NCBI GenBank assembly: GCA_028707415.1
Contig: JAQWBC010000041.1
Coordinates: forward strand, 1 to 7,344
Direction of reading: 5' to 3'
Source: Candidatus Izemoplasmatales bacterium
GTDB taxonomy: Bacteria; Bacillota_I; Bacilli_A; Izemoplasmatales; Hujiaoplasmataceae
DNA: 7,344 nucleotides
Part shown: positions 1 through 6,876 of the stretch, in pieces
Numbering within the stretch: the stretch's first letter is position 1
How the letters are laid out: every line of letters starts with the position of its first letter
Notes under the pieces: generated by a model
Told to the model about the DNA's origin: nothing
Seen by the model: only the letters and a program-made list of their open reading frames with translations
Database searches by the model: none
Position numbers and translations under genes: made by a program

Positions 1-91
1 CATCTGTTTTGGTGTTCTTAGCAAATTTACGTTTAAGCGAACTGTCATTTTTGCGGAGGAACTCATCCAATGTTTTTTCGCGGTCGTCCAT
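1..91 (-). CDS. N-terminal fragment of an unrecognised protein
   Basis: Only the first 30 codons are in the window; the gene runs off the left edge. The ATG lies at 89-91 on the minus strand. It is preceded at a good distance by an AAAGGGAG-type ribosome binding site (about 101-109), which supports a real start. The visible peptide begins MDDREKTLDEFLRKND and continues with a lysine-rich, hydrophilic stretch. It has no signal peptide or membrane segment and looks like the charged N-terminus of a cytoplasmic protein. It starts 40 bases after the stop of the PgpA-like gene with no terminator between them, so it is probably co-transcribed. I do not recognise the family and assign no function. 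Confidence 0.7.
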   Translation of the reverse strand, partial: MDDREKTLDEFLRKNDSSLKRKFAKNTKTD

Positions 92-131
92 CTGGATTCA
101 CTCCCTTTCGCATTTAATTATTGAAAATAGG

Positions 132-692
132 CTAAAATAATTTTGGCTGTTCGATAATACTCGGATCTTTACGAGCTTCAAGTTCGTTTTCCACTTGGGC
201 GACGCGTGTCGAAGCTGCTGCTGCCAAAGCCCCAACGATGTCATCCATGAAGGTATGACAAGAAGTATGGTCTTTTTTCCCAGCATCATTTAGTACGGAA
301 ATGATTCCTGGTTTATTGACATCGATATCGCCAAAATTGGTTTTTCCAATGGTTCCATATAGACCTGCCAATTCCAACCCGAATAATTCGTCAATTCCAA
401 AAAGCCCTAAGTCTGAATCGAGAACCTCTTGAATTGGACCTTGAAAAGCTTTTGCTTCAGTCAATCGGTCTATCTCGGCTCCAAGTTGTAAAAGATGAAA
501 GACATCCCGAAGTGACAAGATTTTTTGTACCGATTCAAAACATTCTTGAAAGGTAATATCTGGCTTCCATTTCGATTGTTGACGAAGCGCAATATCCGCA
601 ATGTCTTCTAATTTAACTCCACGTTCCTCAAGCTTTTGAACATTCATTGTATACATCTCTTCACGAGAAAAAAGATTTCTTTTACGAGTCAT
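132..692 (-). CDS. pgpA: PgpA/YutG-type phosphatidylglycerophosphatase A family protein
   Basis: This 186-residue protein resembles the soluble PgpA-like proteins of Gram-positive bacteria, such as Bacillus YutG. PgpA enzymes remove phosphate from phosphatidylglycerophosphate to give phosphatidylglycerol. Visible family features are an N-terminal helical part (about 17-95) with ERGV and later RDVFHLLQLG, then GLFGIDELFGLELAGLYG (96-113), TNFGDIDVNKPGI (118-130), and the C-terminal HTFMDDIVGALAAAAS (146-161). The acidic pair D150-D151 matches the conserved metal-binding DD region of the family. There is no clear membrane helix, unlike E. coli PgpA, which fits the shorter Gram-positive form. 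The residues after about 165 are a charged tail. The ATG is preceded by AAAGAGGA with 7 bases between. The gene has its own promoter behind fmt and is followed by another gene 40 bases on. The family call is fairly firm; the exact substrate is inferred. Confidence 0.82.
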   Translation of the reverse strand: MTRKRNLFSREEMYTMNVQKLEERGVKLEDIADIALRQQSKWKPDITFQECFESVQKILSLRDVFHLLQLGAEIDRLTEAKAFQGPIQEVLDSDLGLFGIDELFGLELAGLYGTIGKTNFGDIDVNKPGIISVLNDAGKKDHTSCHTFMDDIVGALAAAASTRVAQVENELEARKDPSIIEQPKLF

Positions 693-748
693 TTTGGTTC
701 CTCTTTCCGTTAAGTTTCAGCGATTTTTTTGATATCACCTAACATTTT

Positions 749-779
749 ATTATACCATATTTTACATAGTAAACGTCAA
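749..779 (-). promoter_or_regulatory. Probable sigma-A-type promoter for the pgpA-like gene
   Basis: On the minus strand there is TTGACG (774-779) and a perfect TATAAT (749-754). The spacer is 19 bases, longer than ideal, but a TGG directly before TATAAT makes an extended -10 that could compensate. The -35 begins one base after the fmt stop. The gene could therefore be expressed apart from the priA-fmt message as well as by read-through. The spacer holds the short palindrome TTTAC-TAT-GTAAA (761-773), which might be an operator but may equally be chance in AT-rich DNA. Confidence 0.65.
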
Positions 780-780
780 C

Positions 781-1764
781 TTAATTGATGATTTTCCCGA
801 CGGTGAAGATGTTCTTGCCCGATCCATTCATTAAGTCTTTAATATCAAGTGGTTTTTTTCCCGCGATTTGCACATATTTCAAGGCAATAATCCCATCGGC
901 GACTTTGACCAATACTTCAAGATTATTAGCTTTGATAATTGTTCCATTTGCATGATGCTCATATGATTCCCAATTATCAGATAAGGGCACTACCGAGTAA
1001 ATCTTTAACAAAATATTGTCGATTTTAGCAGCAGCAACTGGCCAGGGATTTAAAGCGCGGACGTGATCAAATATTTGTTTTTTAGTTTTATTAAAATCAA
1101 TAAATTCGTCTTCGTGACGAATGTTAGAAGCAATCGTCACTTTTGTCTCGTCTTGGGCAATGGGAATAACGCTGCCATCAAAAACCTTAGGTAAAGTGGC
1201 TAACAATAGTTCGCTACCGTCAATTGCTAATTGATGTTCAATCGATCCAACCGTATCACTGTCTTGGATCGGCCGCGTTTTTTGCGATAAAATCATTCCT
1301 GAGTCCATTTTATCGGCCATATACATGACGGTTACTCCGGTTTCGGTATCACCGTTCATAATTGCCCGATGCATTGGAGCACCGCCACGGTATTTAGGAA
1401 GTAACGAAGCATGAACATTGATACAATGAAATTTCGGCAATTTCAAAATAATGGAGGGAATCATCTGTCCATAGGCTGCAACAACGATTAAATCCGGATT
1501 GAGATCGATTAACAATTGATATTCTTTACGAATATTCTCCGGTTGAAAAACGTCAAGTTGATTTTTTATGGCAAACGTTTTTACCGGCGAAGGCTTTAAC
1601 ATTTGTTTTCGTCCAGCACGTCGGTCTGGTTGCGTAACAACCAACAAAACCTTGTATTTATGAATTAATGCTTCCAAAATCGGAACCGCAAAAACTGTGG
1701 TGCCAACAAAAATTATTTTCATCATTTTATGAATAATCAAATCGTCTTTCTTGGGGCGGTTCAA
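781..1764 (-). CDS. fmt: Methionyl-tRNA formyltransferase, TTG start
   Basis: Fmt transfers a formyl group from 10-formyltetrahydrofolate to Met-tRNAfMet, giving the initiator tRNA used in bacterial translation. The N-terminal formyltransferase domain shows MKIIFVGTT (15-23), TQPDRRAGR (44-52) and INVHASLLPKYRGGAP (115-130). The catalytic residues are N116 and H118, and D154 lies in KMDSGMIL. The C-terminal tRNA-binding domain shows the NIRHEDEFIDF block, then RALNPWPVAA (236-245) and the closing GKKPLDIKDLMNG. At 327 residues the length is normal. Translation most likely starts at TTG 1762-1764. AGGAAGGAG lies six bases upstream of it, while the ATGs at 1723-1725 and 1720-1722, where relatives usually start, have no such site. 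This gives a 13-14 residue N-terminal extension rich in Lys, Asp and Arg. The gene follows priA by 13 bases and is surely co-transcribed with it. The Bacillus partner def is not present between them. Confidence 0.97.
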   Translation of the reverse strand: MNRPKKDDLIIHKMMKIIFVGTTVFAVPILEALIHKYKVLLVVTQPDRRAGRKQMLKPSPVKTFAIKNQLDVFQPENIRKEYQLLIDLNPDLIVVAAYGQMIPSIILKLPKFHCINVHASLLPKYRGGAPMHRAIMNGDTETGVTVMYMADKMDSGMILSQKTRPIQDSDTVGSIEHQLAIDGSELLLATLPKVFDGSVIPIAQDETKVTIASNIRHEDEFIDFNKTKKQIFDHVRALNPWPVAAAKIDNILLKIYSVVPLSDNWESYEHHANGTIIKANNLEVLVKVADGIIALKYVQIAGKKPLDIKDLMNGSGKNIFTVGKIIN

Positions 1765-1770
1765 TTATAT

Positions 1771-1779
1771 CTCCTTCCT
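1771..1779 (-). promoter_or_regulatory. Strong ribosome binding site that fixes the fmt start at TTG
   Basis: The minus strand reads AGGAAGGAG, then six bases, then TTG. The site overlaps the TAG stop of priA (1778-1780), so ribosomes finishing priA sit on the fmt ribosome binding site. This suggests translational coupling. No comparable site precedes the internal ATGs of fmt. Confidence 0.8.
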
Positions 1780-4123
1780 ACATCGGACTCTTGTCGATAT
1801 TGACAAATATTTCTAAGGAATTGTATTGATCGTAAATTTCGAACAATAGTTCATCAAGATGTGGTTCATTGCGGTATTTAATCAAAATCTGACAAAGATA
1901 GCGATTATTTATTCTACCGATAGGTGGTAAAACGGGGCCTAAAATAATGGTTTCCTTAGAAAATGAATTTCGTAATCGATTCACTATCTCTTTGCCTCTA
2001 AGAAAAACGTCGCGGACATTTACGCCAGATAATTGAATTTCAGTCAAAAAGTAAAAAGGAATATACTTGGCAGCTTTTCGAATCGACATTTCATATTGAT
2101 AGAACCCAAGATAATCATTATCGAGGGCAAACCGAATAGCATAGTGGTTGGTATTATATGTTTGAACAATTACCTTTCCTTCGACATTTCCCCTTCCGGC
2201 CCTTCCGGACACTTGCGTAATTAATTGAAATGTTTTTTCGGGGCTGCGAAAATCAGCATTAAATAGATTAGAGTCTGCTTGGATGATTCCGACAAGAGTC
2301 ACTCGTGGGAAATCGAGTCCTTTGGCGATCATTTGCGTTCCAAGTAAAATATCTCCATGATTTAAAAAGGCATCAAGAAGTTTCTCGTGAGCATTCTTAG
2401 TCCGTGTTGAATCATTATCCATTCTGATGATTTTTGCGCTTGGAAACAGCATTTCAATCTCGGTTTCGATTTTTTGCGTTCCCGTTCCCATATAACGAAG
2501 ATGCTCAGAGCCACATTTGGGACAAGTCTTATTTAAATCTTCTTTATGTCCGCAATAATGGCATTTTAAAGAATGATCGATTTCATGATATGCTAAAGAA
2601 ATATCGCAGTTTGGGCAAGAGATGACGTGGCCGCAATCTCGGCAAATTACAAATGTCGAATAACCACGGCGATTAAGAAGAAGAATCACTTGTTCTTTTC
2701 GTTTGAGACGATCTTGTACTTCGGTTTTTAATTGTTCGGAAATCGAACTAAGGTTTCCTTTTTTGAATTCAGTCTTCATGTCCACCACAACAAGCTTGGG
2801 CATCAGACATTTATTGGCGCGAACCGGAAGCTCTAGTAATTTAATATACCCACGTTTGTAACGAGCGTATGTTTCAATATTCGGCGTTGCCGAACCCATC
2901 AATACGGGGATCCCGTAATACTTTGCTCGATGGATAGCAACATCAATGGCATAGTACTTCGGCATATCATCTTGTTTATACGTTGTCTCGTGACACTCAT
3001 CAATAACAATCATTCCTAAATGGGAAAAGGGAGCGAATATGGCGCTCCGCGCCCCGATGACAATCGTCACTTCTTTTCTGATGATTCTCCGCCACTCGTC
3101 ATACTTTTCGCCGATTGATAATCCCGAATGCAAAACAGCAACTTGGTTTTTAAATCTAGCTTCAAATCGATGTACCATCATCGGAGTCAAAGCAATCTCG
3201 GGAACTAGAAAAATAACTTCTTTTCCCCTTTTTATTACTTCTTCAATTGCGGCCAAATAAATTTCCGTTTTTCCTGATCCGGTTACACCGTGTAACAAGA
3301 ATGTTTCGTTTTGATCGATATGAGCAAGAATTTCTGAAAAAACACGATTTTGATCGTCATTAAAAACGACTTGTTTGTCCAAAACATCGTGATTATTAAT
3401 TACTGAACGGTATTTTTCCAAAGCGAAATAGCGAATCGCACCCTTTTTTTCCAGTGTTTTTAATACTGATTCGGTAACGCCACAATCATTGATAATTTCA
3501 GAAATAAGGGCAGCTTTACCTTCACAACCTTTAAGAAAATTCAAAATTTGTTGCTGCTTGTCGGTTTTTGGCAAATATCCCGAATCGCTTAAGATGACTG
3601 CTCGTTTTGTAATTGGGTGGCTTTTTGATTTAATATCATATACTTGTTTTATTTTATTCTTTTTAATTGCTTTTTTTATATCCGGTATCATATCAACTAA
3701 AGCATCATTATAGATGATTTCGTCTCCTGATTTAAAAAGTGACAAAATCGCCTCGTTCAAATCGCTGGGATCAATTAATTGAAGTTTTACCGTATATACA
3801 GCTTTGAACGCTGAGGGAAGGATTGTTTCTAAAACCTTAATCAAAATCGTTGTCGTGTCAATCGAAATTTGTTTGGCAAGTTCAATCAATTCGAAAGTCA
3901 GATATGACTCGATGTCTAAAATCCGAATAATCGGTTTCAATGCTTTTCCCGAATCAGAGACCATCGTAATTTCTAAGGTATAACCCATCAGTTCTCGATT
4001 ACCAAATGGGACAATAACTCGCATTCCCACCTCAAGAACATCTTCTAAGATATCTGGGACTAAATAATCATACAGTCGGTCAACAGCCTTGACCGGGATA
4101 TCGACCAAAATCCGTGCAATCAT
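1778..4123 (-). CDS. priA: Primosomal protein N' (replication restart helicase PriA)
   Basis: PriA is a 3'-to-5' superfamily 2 DNA helicase that recognises stalled forks and reloads the replicative helicase. With the ATG at 4121-4123 the protein has 781 residues, normal for the family. The N-terminal DNA-binding domain reads MIARILVDIPVKAVDRLYDY and continues to GMRVIVPFGNRELMGY. The helicase core has Walker A GVTGSGKT (279-286), Walker B region VIDECHETTYKQ (373-384), GSATP (410-414), GTQMIAKGLDFP (595-606) and QVSGRAGR (637-644). Eight zinc-binding cysteines are all present as four CxxC pairs (494/497, 503/506, 521/524, 534/537). The usual DEEH box of PriA reads DECH here. Reading can extend three codons upstream to a GTG, but that GTG is part of the ribosome binding site GAGGTG, six bases before the ATG. 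It is the first gene of a leftward operon with fmt. Confidence 0.98.
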   Translation of the reverse strand: MIARILVDIPVKAVDRLYDYLVPDILEDVLEVGMRVIVPFGNRELMGYTLEITMVSDSGKALKPIIRILDIESYLTFELIELAKQISIDTTTILIKVLETILPSAFKAVYTVKLQLIDPSDLNEAILSLFKSGDEIIYNDALVDMIPDIKKAIKKNKIKQVYDIKSKSHPITKRAVILSDSGYLPKTDKQQQILNFLKGCEGKAALISEIINDCGVTESVLKTLEKKGAIRYFALEKYRSVINNHDVLDKQVVFNDDQNRVFSEILAHIDQNETFLLHGVTGSGKTEIYLAAIEEVIKRGKEVIFLVPEIALTPMMVHRFEARFKNQVAVLHSGLSIGEKYDEWRRIIRKEVTIVIGARSAIFAPFSHLGMIVIDECHETTYKQDDMPKYYAIDVAIHRAKYYGIPVLMGSATPNIETYARYKRGYIKLLELPVRANKCLMPKLVVVDMKTEFKKGNLSSISEQLKTEVQDRLKRKEQVILLLNRRGYSTFVICRDCGHVISCPNCDISLAYHEIDHSLKCHYCGHKEDLNKTCPKCGSEHLRYMGTGTQKIETEIEMLFPSAKIIRMDNDSTRTKNAHEKLLDAFLNHGDILLGTQMIAKGLDFPRVTLVGIIQADSNLFNADFRSPEKTFQLITQVSGRAGRGNVEGKVIVQTYNTNHYAIRFALDNDYLGFYQYEMSIRKAAKYIPFYFLTEIQLSGVNVRDVFLRGKEIVNRLRNSFSKETIILGPVLPPIGRINNRYLCQILIKYRNEPHLDELLFEIYDQYNSLEIFVNIDKSPM

Positions 4124-4129
4124 TCGTCT

Positions 4130-4137
4130 CACCTCTT
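4130..4137 (-). promoter_or_regulatory. Ribosome binding site deciding the priA start
   Basis: The minus strand carries AAGAGGTG, six bases upstream of the ATG at 4121-4123. It contains the in-frame GTG (4130-4132) that a longest-frame reading would take as the start, so the GTG is rejected in favour of the ATG. Confidence 0.8.
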
Positions 4138-4144
4138 TGAAATC

Positions 4145-4173
4145 ATTATATCACGGAACGATTTCGATTGAAA
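4145..4173 (-). promoter_or_regulatory. priA: Probable sigma-A-type promoter for priA-fmt
   Basis: On the minus strand there is a perfect TATAAT (4145-4150) with an upstream TGA, making an extended -10. TTTCAA lies at 4168-4173 with a 17-base spacer. The start of transcription would fall close to the ribosome binding site, giving a very short leader. It is divergent from the rnj promoter, with the 4177-4229 stem-loop between the two. Confidence 0.7.
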
Positions 4174-4176
4174 GTG

Positions 4177-4240
4177 TAACTGACATCTTGGGCCTTTTCC
4201 ACGGAGAAGGTCACAAGAAGCATCAGTTATTTTTGTTTTA
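4177..4240 (+). terminator. Long stem-loop with U-rich run between divergent priA and rnj
   Basis: The outer stem is TAACTGA (4177-4183) with TCAGTTA (4223-4229). The inner stem starts at TCTTGGGCCTTTTC (4186-4199) and pairs almost continuously through GAGAAGGTC and CAAGA (4204-4218), with one bulged A and two G-U pairs, closing a four-base CACG loop. In the plus direction it runs into a U-rich tract (TTATTTTTGTTTT, about 4228-4240), the form of an intrinsic terminator. No plus-strand gene ends here. It may stop transcripts antisense to priA, or act as a regulatory leader if rnj has a second upstream promoter, or be a dispersed palindromic repeat. The structure is seen; its role is inferred. 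Confidence 0.5.
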
Positions 4241-4244
4241 TCAT

Positions 4245-4273
4245 TTGCATATTCGATCTTTATTATGTATAAT
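4245..4273 (+). promoter_or_regulatory. Probable sigma-A-type promoter for rnj-gtrA
   Basis: TTGCAT (4245-4250), a 17-base spacer and a perfect TATAAT (4268-4273) lie upstream of rnj. Transcription would start near 4280 and leave a leader of about 45 bases. This supports translation from ATG 4326 and rules out the in-frame ATGs further upstream, which overlap or precede the promoter. Confidence 0.65.
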
Positions 4274-4325
4274 GGTATCCAGAGTGAAATTCCGTTCAGT
4301 TTTATTGGAAAGGAAATCAAATTTC

Positions 4326-6005
4326 ATGCAAAACGAAAATCTCAAGCCTAACGAAGTTGGCATTTTTGCTTTAGGCGGTTTAGGCGAAATCGGTAAAAAC
4401 ATGTATTGCGTGGAATACGCCAATGAACTTCTCATCATTGATTCGGGAATCTTATTTCCCGATGACAACTTGATGGGAATTGATTACGTAATCCCCGATT
4501 ATACTTACTTGATTGAAAATCAAGTTAAAATTAAAGGATTATTCATCACTCACGGTCACGAAGATCACGTTGGTGGAATCCCTTTTTTGTTAAAACAAGT
4601 AAATATTCCCATGATTTACGCCAATGGTCTTGCCCTTGGAATTATCAAAAAAAAGATGGAGGAATTTCCGGAGCTTAAGGTAAAGTATCACGAATTTACT
4701 GAAAATGAAATTATTCGTTTTGATAATTTCCAAGTCAGTTTCTTTCGCACCAACCACTCCATTCCTGATTCATTCGGAATTACTGTTGATACCCCGCAAG
4801 GAACCATTGTGCACACCGGTGATTTCAAGTTTGATTTCACCCCCACTAGTAATGATGCCAATTACGCTAAAATGGCTTGGATTGGTGACAAAGGTGTATT
4901 ATGTTTGTTATCTGATTCCACCAACGCAGAACTCGATGACTTCACCGAATCGGAAAAAGAAGTCTCGGCAACGATTCATGATTTATTTAAATCCATTGCT
5001 GGACGCGTAATCATCGCGACTTTTTCTTCCAATGTTCACCGTATCCAACAGATAGTTGAAGCATCAGTTCAAACCAATCGTAAAATTGCCGTTTTCGGCC
5101 GTAGCATGGAAAAGACCATCGAAGTCGGCTCGGCTCTCGGTTATATTCACGCTCCCGAAGGCACATTCCTTTATAGCCGGAACATGACCGGTATCAGCCG
5201 GAAGAATCTTACCATCTTATGTACTGGTTCCCAGGGCGAACCGATGGCTGCTTTATCAAGAATCGCTTCAGGGACGCATAAACAAATTGCATTAATCCCC
5301 GGTGACACGATTATTTTATCTTCTTCTCCAATCCCCGGCAATCAAGAAAGTGTCAATAAAACCATTAACTTGTTATACAAAAACGGAGCGTCAGTAGTTA
5401 CTAAATCTCCTTTCGCTGATGTTCACGCTTCCGGGCATGGTGGGAAAAACGAGTTAAAATTGATGTTAAAATTGATGAAACCAAAATATTTTATGCCCAT
5501 TCATGGTGAATATCGAATGTTAAAAACTCATGCCGCTCTCGCAATTGACTGTGGAGTTCATGCTAATAATGTTTACGTCTTGGACAATGGTCAGATTTTG
5601 GCTTTATCCAAAGACACCGGAAGAATGGCAGGTAAAGTTCACACTTCCGATGTCTATGTGGATGGTTTAGCAATTGGCGAAGTCGGTTCACAAGTAATCA
5701 AAGACCGACGTGAATTATCAGAGGATGGTTTGCTATCGGTCGTCATGACAATTAATCAAGACCGTCGTGAAGTCATATGTACTCCAACTATCATCTCTCG
5801 CGGTTTCATTTTTATGAAAGATAATGAGCAGATGATCAAAACATTGCAAACTTTAGCTCTTGATATTACTGATCATTATCTGGAAGTTGGCAAAAAAATA
5901 AACATCAATGGTATTAAGAACGACCTCATCAAATCACTTGGTAAGTATATTTCTCAAAAAACAAATCGGGAACCGATGATTACTCCCGTCATCATGGTTC
6001 TTTAA
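4326..6005 (+). CDS. rnjA: Ribonuclease J (RnjA type)
   Basis: RNase J is a metallo-beta-lactamase/beta-CASP enzyme with 5'-to-3' exonuclease and endonuclease activity, central to mRNA decay and rRNA maturation in many Gram-positive bacteria. The 559-residue protein has the usual length. The metal site is complete: THGHEDH gives H76, H78, D80 and H81, then H144 (TNHSIPDS), D166 (HTGDFKFD) and H393 (MPIHGEYR). The beta-CASP region shows FSSNVHRIQQ (233-242), GRSMEKTIEVG (258-268), TGSQGEPMAALSRIASG (300-316) and SSSPIPGNQESV (332-343), with ASGHGGKNE after it. The C-terminal domain ends in REPMITPVIM. The whole sequence reads like Bacillus RnjA rather than RnjB, by memory of the families. The start is ATG 4326 behind AAAGGA; frames extending to 4089 cross the promoter and the priA start. 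It probably shares a transcript with the GtrA gene. Confidence 0.97.
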   Translation: MQNENLKPNEVGIFALGGLGEIGKNMYCVEYANELLIIDSGILFPDDNLMGIDYVIPDYTYLIENQVKIKGLFITHGHEDHVGGIPFLLKQVNIPMIYANGLALGIIKKKMEEFPELKVKYHEFTENEIIRFDNFQVSFFRTNHSIPDSFGITVDTPQGTIVHTGDFKFDFTPTSNDANYAKMAWIGDKGVLCLLSDSTNAELDDFTESEKEVSATIHDLFKSIAGRVIIATFSSNVHRIQQIVEASVQTNRKIAVFGRSMEKTIEVGSALGYIHAPEGTFLYSRNMTGISRKNLTILCTGSQGEPMAALSRIASGTHKQIALIPGDTIILSSSPIPGNQESVNKTINLLYKNGASVVTKSPFADVHASGHGGKNELKLMLKLMKPKYFMPIHGEYRMLKTHAALAIDCGVHANNVYVLDNGQILALSKDTGRMAGKVHTSDVYVDGLAIGEVGSQVIKDRRELSEDGLLSVVMTINQDRREVICTPTIISRGFIFMKDNEQMIKTLQTLALDITDHYLEVGKKININGIKNDLIKSLGKYISQKTNREPMITPVIMVL

Positions 6006-6024
6006 AAAAAGGATGGGCACAAGA

Positions 6025-6501
6025 ATGGAAAACATGAATGAACCAATCGTTGTTAATGCAGAAACCAAGCTTTCCCCGAAACAGAATTTCTTTCAGTTTT
6101 TAAAATTCACTTTGTTCTCGATTTCAGCCGGAATTATTCAAATTCTCTCTTTTACAATCCTAAATTTGATTTTTGAAAATTTTTTTGCCGGATCCGCTTG
6201 GCTAACTTCGGAATACGGTTTAGCATATTTCATCGCGTTAGTCTTTTCGGTCCTTTGGAACTTTACCATCAATCGTAAATTTACTTTTAAATCCGCCACC
6301 AATGTTCCTGTTGCGATGCTTAAGGTGTTCCTATATTACTGTGTTTTTACACCGCTATCGATTTGGTGGGGAGTTGCCTTGGAACGTCTCGGATGGAATG
6401 ATTATTTGATTTTATTACCAACTATGGTGATCAATATGGTAACCGAATTCCTTTTCTGCCGTCTTGTCGTCTATCGTAATAGCATAAACACCGCGAAATA
6501 A
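6025..6501 (+). CDS. GtrA-family four-helix membrane protein
   Basis: The 158-residue protein matches the GtrA-like family (Pfam GtrA). These small membrane proteins are linked to moving undecaprenyl-phosphate-bound sugars or other cell-surface polysaccharide precursors across the membrane. Four hydrophobic segments are visible at about 28-51, 62-81, 96-118 and 126-149. The family signature WNFTINRKFTF lies at 78-88, just after the second helix, and the C-terminal segment ends near CRLVVYR. The N-terminal 20 residues are hydrophilic. I choose ATG 6025 because AAAGGA (6008-6013) lies 11 bases upstream, the same spacing as in rnj; the ATG at 6013 overlaps that site. The gene begins 19 bases after the rnj stop with no terminator, so it is probably co-transcribed. 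No glycosyltransferase gene is adjacent, so the sugar or lipid substrate cannot be inferred. Confidence 0.85.
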   Translation: MENMNEPIVVNAETKLSPKQNFFQFLKFTLFSISAGIIQILSFTILNLIFENFFAGSAWLTSEYGLAYFIALVFSVLWNFTINRKFTFKSATNVPVAMLKVFLYYCVFTPLSIWWGVALERLGWNDYLILLPTMVINMVTEFLFCRLVVYRNSINTAK

Positions 6502-6510
6502 CAAAAATAA

Positions 6511-6542
6511 CCTGCGAGAAAGTATTTAATAATACTTGCTGG
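6511..6542 (+). terminator. Weak stem-loop after gtrA
   Basis: AAGTATT (6520-6526) pairs with AATACTT (6531-6537) around a TAAT loop. It can be extended outward by GC/GC and CC/GG pairs past a four-base bulge. It lies ten bases after the gtrA stop, but no U-run follows in the plus direction. It could mark the 3' end of the rnj-gtrA message, or be chance in AT-rich DNA. Confidence 0.25.
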
Positions 6543-6564
6543 AAATAAAATAAACAAACATAAT
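6536..6564 (+). promoter_or_regulatory. Possible promoter for the small membrane protein
   Basis: TTGCTG (6536-6541), a 17-base spacer and CATAAT (6559-6564) precede the 86-residue gene, leaving a leader of about 45 bases. An AT-rich inverted repeat, AATAAACAAA (6549-6558) with TTTGTTTATT (6574-6583), spans the -10 and the likely start of transcription. It could be a weak operator or leader hairpin. The low GC content makes chance matches likely. Confidence 0.4.
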
Positions 6565-6615
6565 TTTTGGAGTTTTGTTTATTAAAATTTAGAAGTATCA
6601 GGAAGGATTTATTAT

Positions 6616-6876
6616 ATGGGTTGGTTATATCTAGTTATTATCTTTTCGAGTATTTTAATTGGAATTTTAGTTAAATTATATGTTCAAGAAATGAATAAAG
6701 TTTTAATTATCCATTCAATACTATTCTTAATATCAATCAATGTTTTTTTATTGATTAAATATGAATTTGCGCACCCTTCTTGGAATTTTGAATACTACTT
6801 TCTTATTTTTTTGTTACCAATTTTAATTTCGTTCATTTCTGCTTGTATATTAAATTCAATCCAAAGATATCGATAG
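6616..6876 (+). CDS. Small three-helix membrane protein, function unknown
   Basis: The protein has 86 residues and is almost entirely hydrophobic. Helices are likely at about 2-20, 29-48 and 60-80, joined by a short LYVQEMNK loop and a segment with HPSWNFEYY, and it ends in the basic tail QRYR. The start is well supported: AGGAAGGA (6600-6607) lies eight bases before the ATG, and a possible promoter lies upstream. I do not recognise the family. The gene stands alone, 114 bases after gtrA, in DNA much poorer in GC (about 20-25% by eye) than rnj and gtrA (about 40%). This suggests recent arrival or weak selection. Small size and hydrophobicity would fit a membrane subunit, an immunity or toxin-like protein, or an orphan, but nothing in the sequence chooses among these. 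Confidence 0.7.
   Translation: MGWLYLVIIFSSILIGILVKLYVQEMNKVLIIHSILFLISINVFLLIKYEFAHPSWNFEYYFLIFLLPILISFISACILNSIQRYR

Noticed and set aside
710..745. An 11-codon leader peptide frame upstream of the pgpA-like gene
   Set aside because: Its ATG lies three bases after the TATAAT box, so it would fall before the start of transcription, and it has no ribosome binding site.
2033..3713. Several plus-strand frames of 63-74 residues antisense to priA
   Set aside because: They are shadows of the priA coding sequence, with no start signals and no sensible composition.
4089..4325. In-frame upstream extension of rnj by 79 codons
   Set aside because: It overlaps the priA start, crosses the stem-loop and contains the rnj promoter. 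RNase J proteins begin where ATG 4326 puts them, and that ATG has its own ribosome binding site.
4705..5010. Plus-strand 101-residue frame inside rnj
   Set aside because: It is a shifted frame within a strongly conserved gene, with no ribosome binding site and no recognisable protein features.
6013..6024. ATG at 6013 as the start of the GtrA-family gene
   Set aside because: It overlaps the AAAGGA ribosome binding site. ATG 6025 has the same 11-base spacing as rnj. The four-residue difference does not change the family call.
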